Source: RI-153 sp963721725 (GTDB lineage Bacteria; Chloroflexota; Anaerolineae; Caldilineales; Caldilineaceae). From it: a stretch of DNA of 64,000 bases. Below are positions 60,843 to 64,000 of the stretch, piece by piece (position 1 is the first letter of the stretch; every line of letters starts with the position of its first letter). The stretch is taken from positions 62,001 to 126,000 of the forward strand of contig CAVRLX010000016.1 of NCBI GenBank assembly GCA_963721725.1, written 5' to 3'. The position numbers and the translations under genes were made by a program. The notes beneath the pieces are model-generated. The model ran no database searches. It was given only the letters and a program-made list of their open reading frames with translations, and was not told the DNA's origin.

Positions 60843-62256
60843 TTACTGATAGGGCCGCACAATCAATGTATAGCCCTGGCGTGCCTCGATCTCCACCAGA
60901 TCGCCTGCTTGCAGCGGCGGTGCGGCGGCGTCCAAACTGCGCAGGGTTGCGTTCCAGCGTTCCCCGGCCAAAAAGACCGTCCCCTGTCCGGCTTCGTCAA
61001 AAGCCACACGCACCTGAGCCGTCTTGCCAATCAGCCCTTCGCTGCCCCCATAGGCCGGACGCCGCTGGGCGGCCAGGGCTTTGCCGCCCACAAAGAGCGC
61101 AAACAGCGTCATCAGCGCGGCCAGGCTCAGAATCGTGGGCCAGGGGACCGACAGCCCCGGTGCATCAAACAGCAGGGCGCTGCCAAAGATAAAGGCCAGC
61201 GCACCGCCAAAGGCCAGCGCACCAAAGGTGGGCGTAAACGCCTCTGCCACCAGCAGGATAACCCCCAGCCCCACCAATGCCAGCCCGGCAAAGTTGGCGT
61301 CCAACTGCCCCAGCGCATACAGCCCCAAGAGCAGGCTGATCAGCCCCACCGCGCCGGGAACGAAACTACCCGGATTGTAAATTTCGGCAATCAGCCCGAT
61401 CGACCCCAACGAAAGCAGAATCGTCGCCACGCTGGGGTTGGTAATAAAATTGAGAAATTCCTGAAGCGGGTTCATCTCCAGCCGTTGGATCAGCGCGTTG
61501 TCGGTTTGCAGCGTCACCAACTGCCCCTGTACGCTCACCTCGAAACCGTCTATTTGTGCCAGCAGATCGGCCACGTCGCTGGCGATAAAGTCAATCACGC
61601 CCAGCGCCAATGCCCGCTCTGCTGTGGCCGCGGCGGCCTCTTCCACCGCAGAGATGGCCCAGGCCACGGCTTCGTCGCCGCGGCGTGCCGCCAGATTTTC
61701 AATGTCCGCGCTGAGAATATTCGTGACTTTGGCCTGCATGGTCTCGCCCACATCTTCGCCGCCTGCGCCCACAGGACTGGCCGCGCCAATGCTGCTGCCG
61801 GGCGCCATCGCCGCCACATGGCCCGCCAGCGTGATGAAGGTCCCCGCGCTGCCCGCCTGGGCCGCCGACGGAGCCACATAGACCACAATCGGCAGCGGCG
61901 CAGAGAGCATATCTTGCACAATGCGTTTGGTCACCTCGACGCTGCCGCCGGGGGTATCCGAATTGCAGGATCACCACATCCGCGCCGGTGGCCTCGGCCA
62001 TTTCCAGGCCATCGTGTAAGTAATCTTGTAAAATCGGGGTGACTGCGCCGCGGAAGGTGAGAACATAGGCCAGCGCTTCGCCGTTGGCCTGGGCCGGGGG
62101 AGCCGCCAGGGCATGGCCCACCAGCGGCAGAATTAGCCCCAAACAGAGGCTTGTGAGATAGACGCACCGAAAGAGAATGATTGCACTATGTTTCAGAGAA
62201 CTATGTTTCAGAGAACTATGTTTCAGGGGAGTGTGTTTCAGGGCGGTATGTTTCAT
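60843..62256 (-). CDS. NfeD-family membrane-bound serine protease, frame-broken
   Basis: About 470 residues with one break near 61960 ('GADVVILQ' continues as 'SDTPGGSVEVTKRIVQDML'). The N terminus has five KHxxL pentapeptides and then a signal helix (IILFRCVYLTSLCLGLILPL). A ClpP-like serine protease domain follows with the nucleophile in 'APSAAQAGSAGTFITLAGH', then four helices and the C-terminal NfeD OB-fold ('GLIGKTAQVRVAFDEAGQG', 'FLAGERWNATLR'). NfeD proteases cleave hydrophobic stretches of stomatin-like membrane proteins and help membrane quality control; no stomatin gene is next to it here. Confidence 0.87.
62181..62256 (-). repeat. 15-bp tandem repeat at the start of the NfeD gene
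   Basis: Unit AAACATAGTTCTCTG on the minus strand, about five copies (the outer ones diverged), giving KHTAL, KHTPL, KHSSL, KHSSL, KHSAI right after the start Met. Confidence 0.85.
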
Positions 62257-62312
62257 GGAATGCCTTTGTATTTAACGCAGCCGATGGCTACGTGTCTCGC
62301 CTGGGAGAAGCT

Positions 62313-64000
62313 TTAGGGGGTGCGCTTGACCGTTTCCACCTCCGCAATCATCTCTTCCACCGATTTACGCCCGGCTGCCGTGGTGGCTCCCAGCATTTGC
62401 ATCAGCTCGCCGATGCGCTCTTCGGCATCCACGGCGCGCACCACGGTTCCCGTGCGCAGATGCCCGTCGGCGTCATAGACCCGCTTGTTGACGGTGAGAT
62501 GGCGATCCCCAAAAGCGGCCAGTTGGGGCAGATGGGTGATACACAACACTTGATGCGGCACAGTGCCGTTTAGATGCGCCGATTGACCGGTGAGCCGCCA
62601 CAGCTTTGCGCCCACCACCGATCCCACGCGCCCGCCGATGCCCTGATCGATCTCATCAAAAACCAGCGTGGGCGTGGCGTCGGCATGGGCCAAGACGCTT
62701 TTCAACGCCAACATGAGCCGCGCCGTCTCGCCACCCGAGGCTACTTTTGCCATCGGTTTAAGCGGTTCGCCGGGGTTGGCGCTGATCATAAACTCCACCT
62801 GATCCGTGCCAGTACTGTCAAAGGCCACACGCCGCCCATCGGGCAAATAGGCCCCATCGGCGCGCGCGCTTTGCACCACGGCCACGCCAAACTGGGCATT
62901 GCTCATGCGTAGTTCGGCCAGTTCATGTTCCACTTGGCGGGCAATGCGCTCCCCGGCGGCGATGCGGGCGCGGCTGAGATCCGCGCCCGTCCGGCCAATC
63001 TCGTGTAAGAGCGTCTCTTCCCACGCTTCCAAAGCGTTGGTCTTGACTTCCCAATCGCTGAGTTCATCTAATTCGCTCTGGGCGCGCGCCCCAAAGGCCA
63101 GAATCTCTTCAATCGAATCGCCATACTTGCGCTGCAAGTTGTTGATCAGTTGCAGCCGCTCTTCCACCTCGGCCAAACGCGACGGGTTAAATTCCAGGGT
63201 CTCGGCGTAATCTTGCAGATCCCGCGCCAGATCGGAGAGTTGCTCCAACAGGCTTTGGCCGCCGTCGGCGGTCTCTTGCATGTCTCTGTCAATCCGCGCC
63301 AGCCGTTCCAGCCTGCCCACGGCCTCGCTAACCAAGTCAATCGCGCCCATGGCTTCGCCGTCGCCCTCGTTCAGAATGGCGCTGGCACTTTGGGCCAATT
63401 GGAGCAGCGCTTCGGCGTTGCCCAGGCGACGGCGCTCGTTCTCTAGCTCTTCTTCTTCGCCGGGCCGCAGCCGGGCGGCGTCGATCTCCTCGGCCTGAAA
63501 CGAGAGCAGATCCACACGCTGGGCCAGCGTGCGCGCATCCTGGCGCAGGCGATGAAGTTCGCCGCGCACGCTGTTTAACTGGCGCACAGCTTCGGCCAGT
63601 TCACGGCGCTGCGGCATCAGCCCGGCATAGCGATCCAACACACCGATGTGGGTGCGCGGCTTGAGCAAATTCAAATGTTCGCCCTGGCCGTGGATGTCCA
63701 CCAACAGAGCCGCCACCTCGCTGAGCAGTTGCAACGTCACCGAGCGGCCATTGATGCGGGCAATGTTGCGCCCGGTGCGGCGCACCTCGCGGTTGAGGAT
63801 CAGCAGATCCGGCGCGTCGGGATCGTCCAGCCCTTCGGCCTCGAGCAGCGGGCGCAACTGCGCGGTCAGCTCCCCCGCCGCCGTATCCCCACTGCCGCCC
63901 AGCCGGAAGGTAGCTTCGATCTCGGCGCGGTCGGTCTCGGCGCGGATCATCTCCTCGGTGGCGCGGTCGCCCAGCAACAGCCCCAAGGCATCAATGATAA
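62313..64000 (-). CDS. recN: DNA repair protein RecN, C-terminal part
   Basis: 562 codons; the N terminus with the Walker A motif lies past the right edge. Visible: 'IIDALGLLLGDRATEEMIR', 'GRNIARINGRSVTLQLLSEV', 'LLVDIHGQGEHLNLLKP' (family Q-loop region), a long coiled coil, the ABC signature 'KVASGGETARLMLALKSVLA', Walker B 'TLVFDEIDQGIGGRVGSVVG', and the switch His in 'CITHLPQLAAFGD'. An SMC-like ATPase for double-strand-break repair. It is followed by the NfeD-type gene 57 bp downstream on the same strand. Confidence 0.95.
   Translation of the reverse strand, partial: IIDALGLLLGDRATEEMIRAETDRAEIEATFRLGGSGDTAAGELTAQLRPLLEAEGLDDPDAPDLLILNREVRRTGRNIARINGRSVTLQLLSEVAALLVDIHGQGEHLNLLKPRTHIGVLDRYAGLMPQRRELAEAVRQLNSVRGELHRLRQDARTLAQRVDLLSFQAEEIDAARLRPGEEEELENERRRLGNAEALLQLAQSASAILNEGDGEAMGAIDLVSEAVGRLERLARIDRDMQETADGGQSLLEQLSDLARDLQDYAETLEFNPSRLAEVEERLQLINNLQRKYGDSIEEILAFGARAQSELDELSDWEVKTNALEAWEETLLHEIGRTGADLSRARIAAGERIARQVEHELAELRMSNAQFGVAVVQSARADGAYLPDGRRVAFDSTGTDQVEFMISANPGEPLKPMAKVASGGETARLMLALKSVLAHADATPTLVFDEIDQGIGGRVGSVVGAKLWRLTGQSAHLNGTVPHQVLCITHLPQLAAFGDRHLTVNKRVYDADGHLRTGTVVRAVDAEERIGELMQMLGATTAAGRKSVEEMIAEVETVKRTP

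Overview
The window looks like a contig from a Chloroflexota bacterium of the Anaerolineae/Caldilineales type. This is inferred from several things together: secreted proteins carrying the YLP(S/L)(I/V/L) motif, sugar ABC cassettes with a degenerate -AP-rich lipoprotein, F420 and molybdenum-cofactor genes, a DUF1680/GH127 enzyme, and intergenic spacers built of short word-like repeats. At least a dozen genes are broken by single-base frame breaks, several in G or C runs. The contig may therefore contain uncorrected sequencing indels, and 'broken' genes should be read with that in mind.

Layout. 1-5.1 kb (minus): VWA protein fragment, DUF559 protein, and a sugar ABC importer (binding lipoprotein, two permeases, one frame-broken). 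5.2-25.3 kb: a surface-protein locus. It holds a giant secreted gene of about 4,390 codons (8810-21999, minus, six frame breaks) with thrombospondin-type-3, LamG, Ig-like and threefold Cys/Gly repeat domains; a second secreted protein with DUF11-like repeats and a putative papain-like Cys/His/Asp-Asn centre; a truncated response regulator fused to a relic secreted tail; and an intact response regulator / multi-TM histidine kinase pair. Three copies of one promoter design (CGGGAAnnnTTCCCG palindrome, a TTCCCGCAAC half site, 18-19 nt, TATACT) sit in this locus, two of them in front of the two surface genes. I infer that the regulator pair switches the surface genes on.

25.3-41.8 kb is mostly catabolic and accessory metabolism: two Gfo/Idh/MocA oxidoreductases, an LRR protein, hydantoinase B, 3-hydroxybutyrate-type SDR, sulfatase, truncated glycosyltransferase next to a two-gene toxin-antitoxin-like pair, sugar epimerase, then an SsnA-type aminohydrolase, F420 reductase, YbaK protein and a YqeC-MocA fusion, which point to a selenium/molybdenum hydroxylase pathway. 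41.98-42.05 kb is tRNA-Val(CAC) with its own promoter and terminator.

42.2-56 kb: SDR and threonine dehydratase, P-loop protein and enolase-superfamily epimerase, a DUF-membrane/DUF4129/DUF4350/MoxR operon, a PQQ-type sugar dehydrogenase, a coiled-coil DUF3782-like protein, GH127 and an M20 peptidase. 56.5-60.7 kb is a mobile-element pile-up: a DDE insertion sequence and an IS1182-like element joined through a 55-bp direct repeat; the second one cuts into a CRISPR remnant (part repeat, one 37-nt spacer, one 37-nt degenerate repeat). 60.8-64 kb: NfeD-type membrane protease and the C-terminal part of RecN.

The spacers carry two repeat systems: a roughly 73-nt palindromic element with GGTGCGACGCACT / AGTGCGTCGCACC ends (four copies), and micro-word repeats that have also entered two coding sequences in frame.
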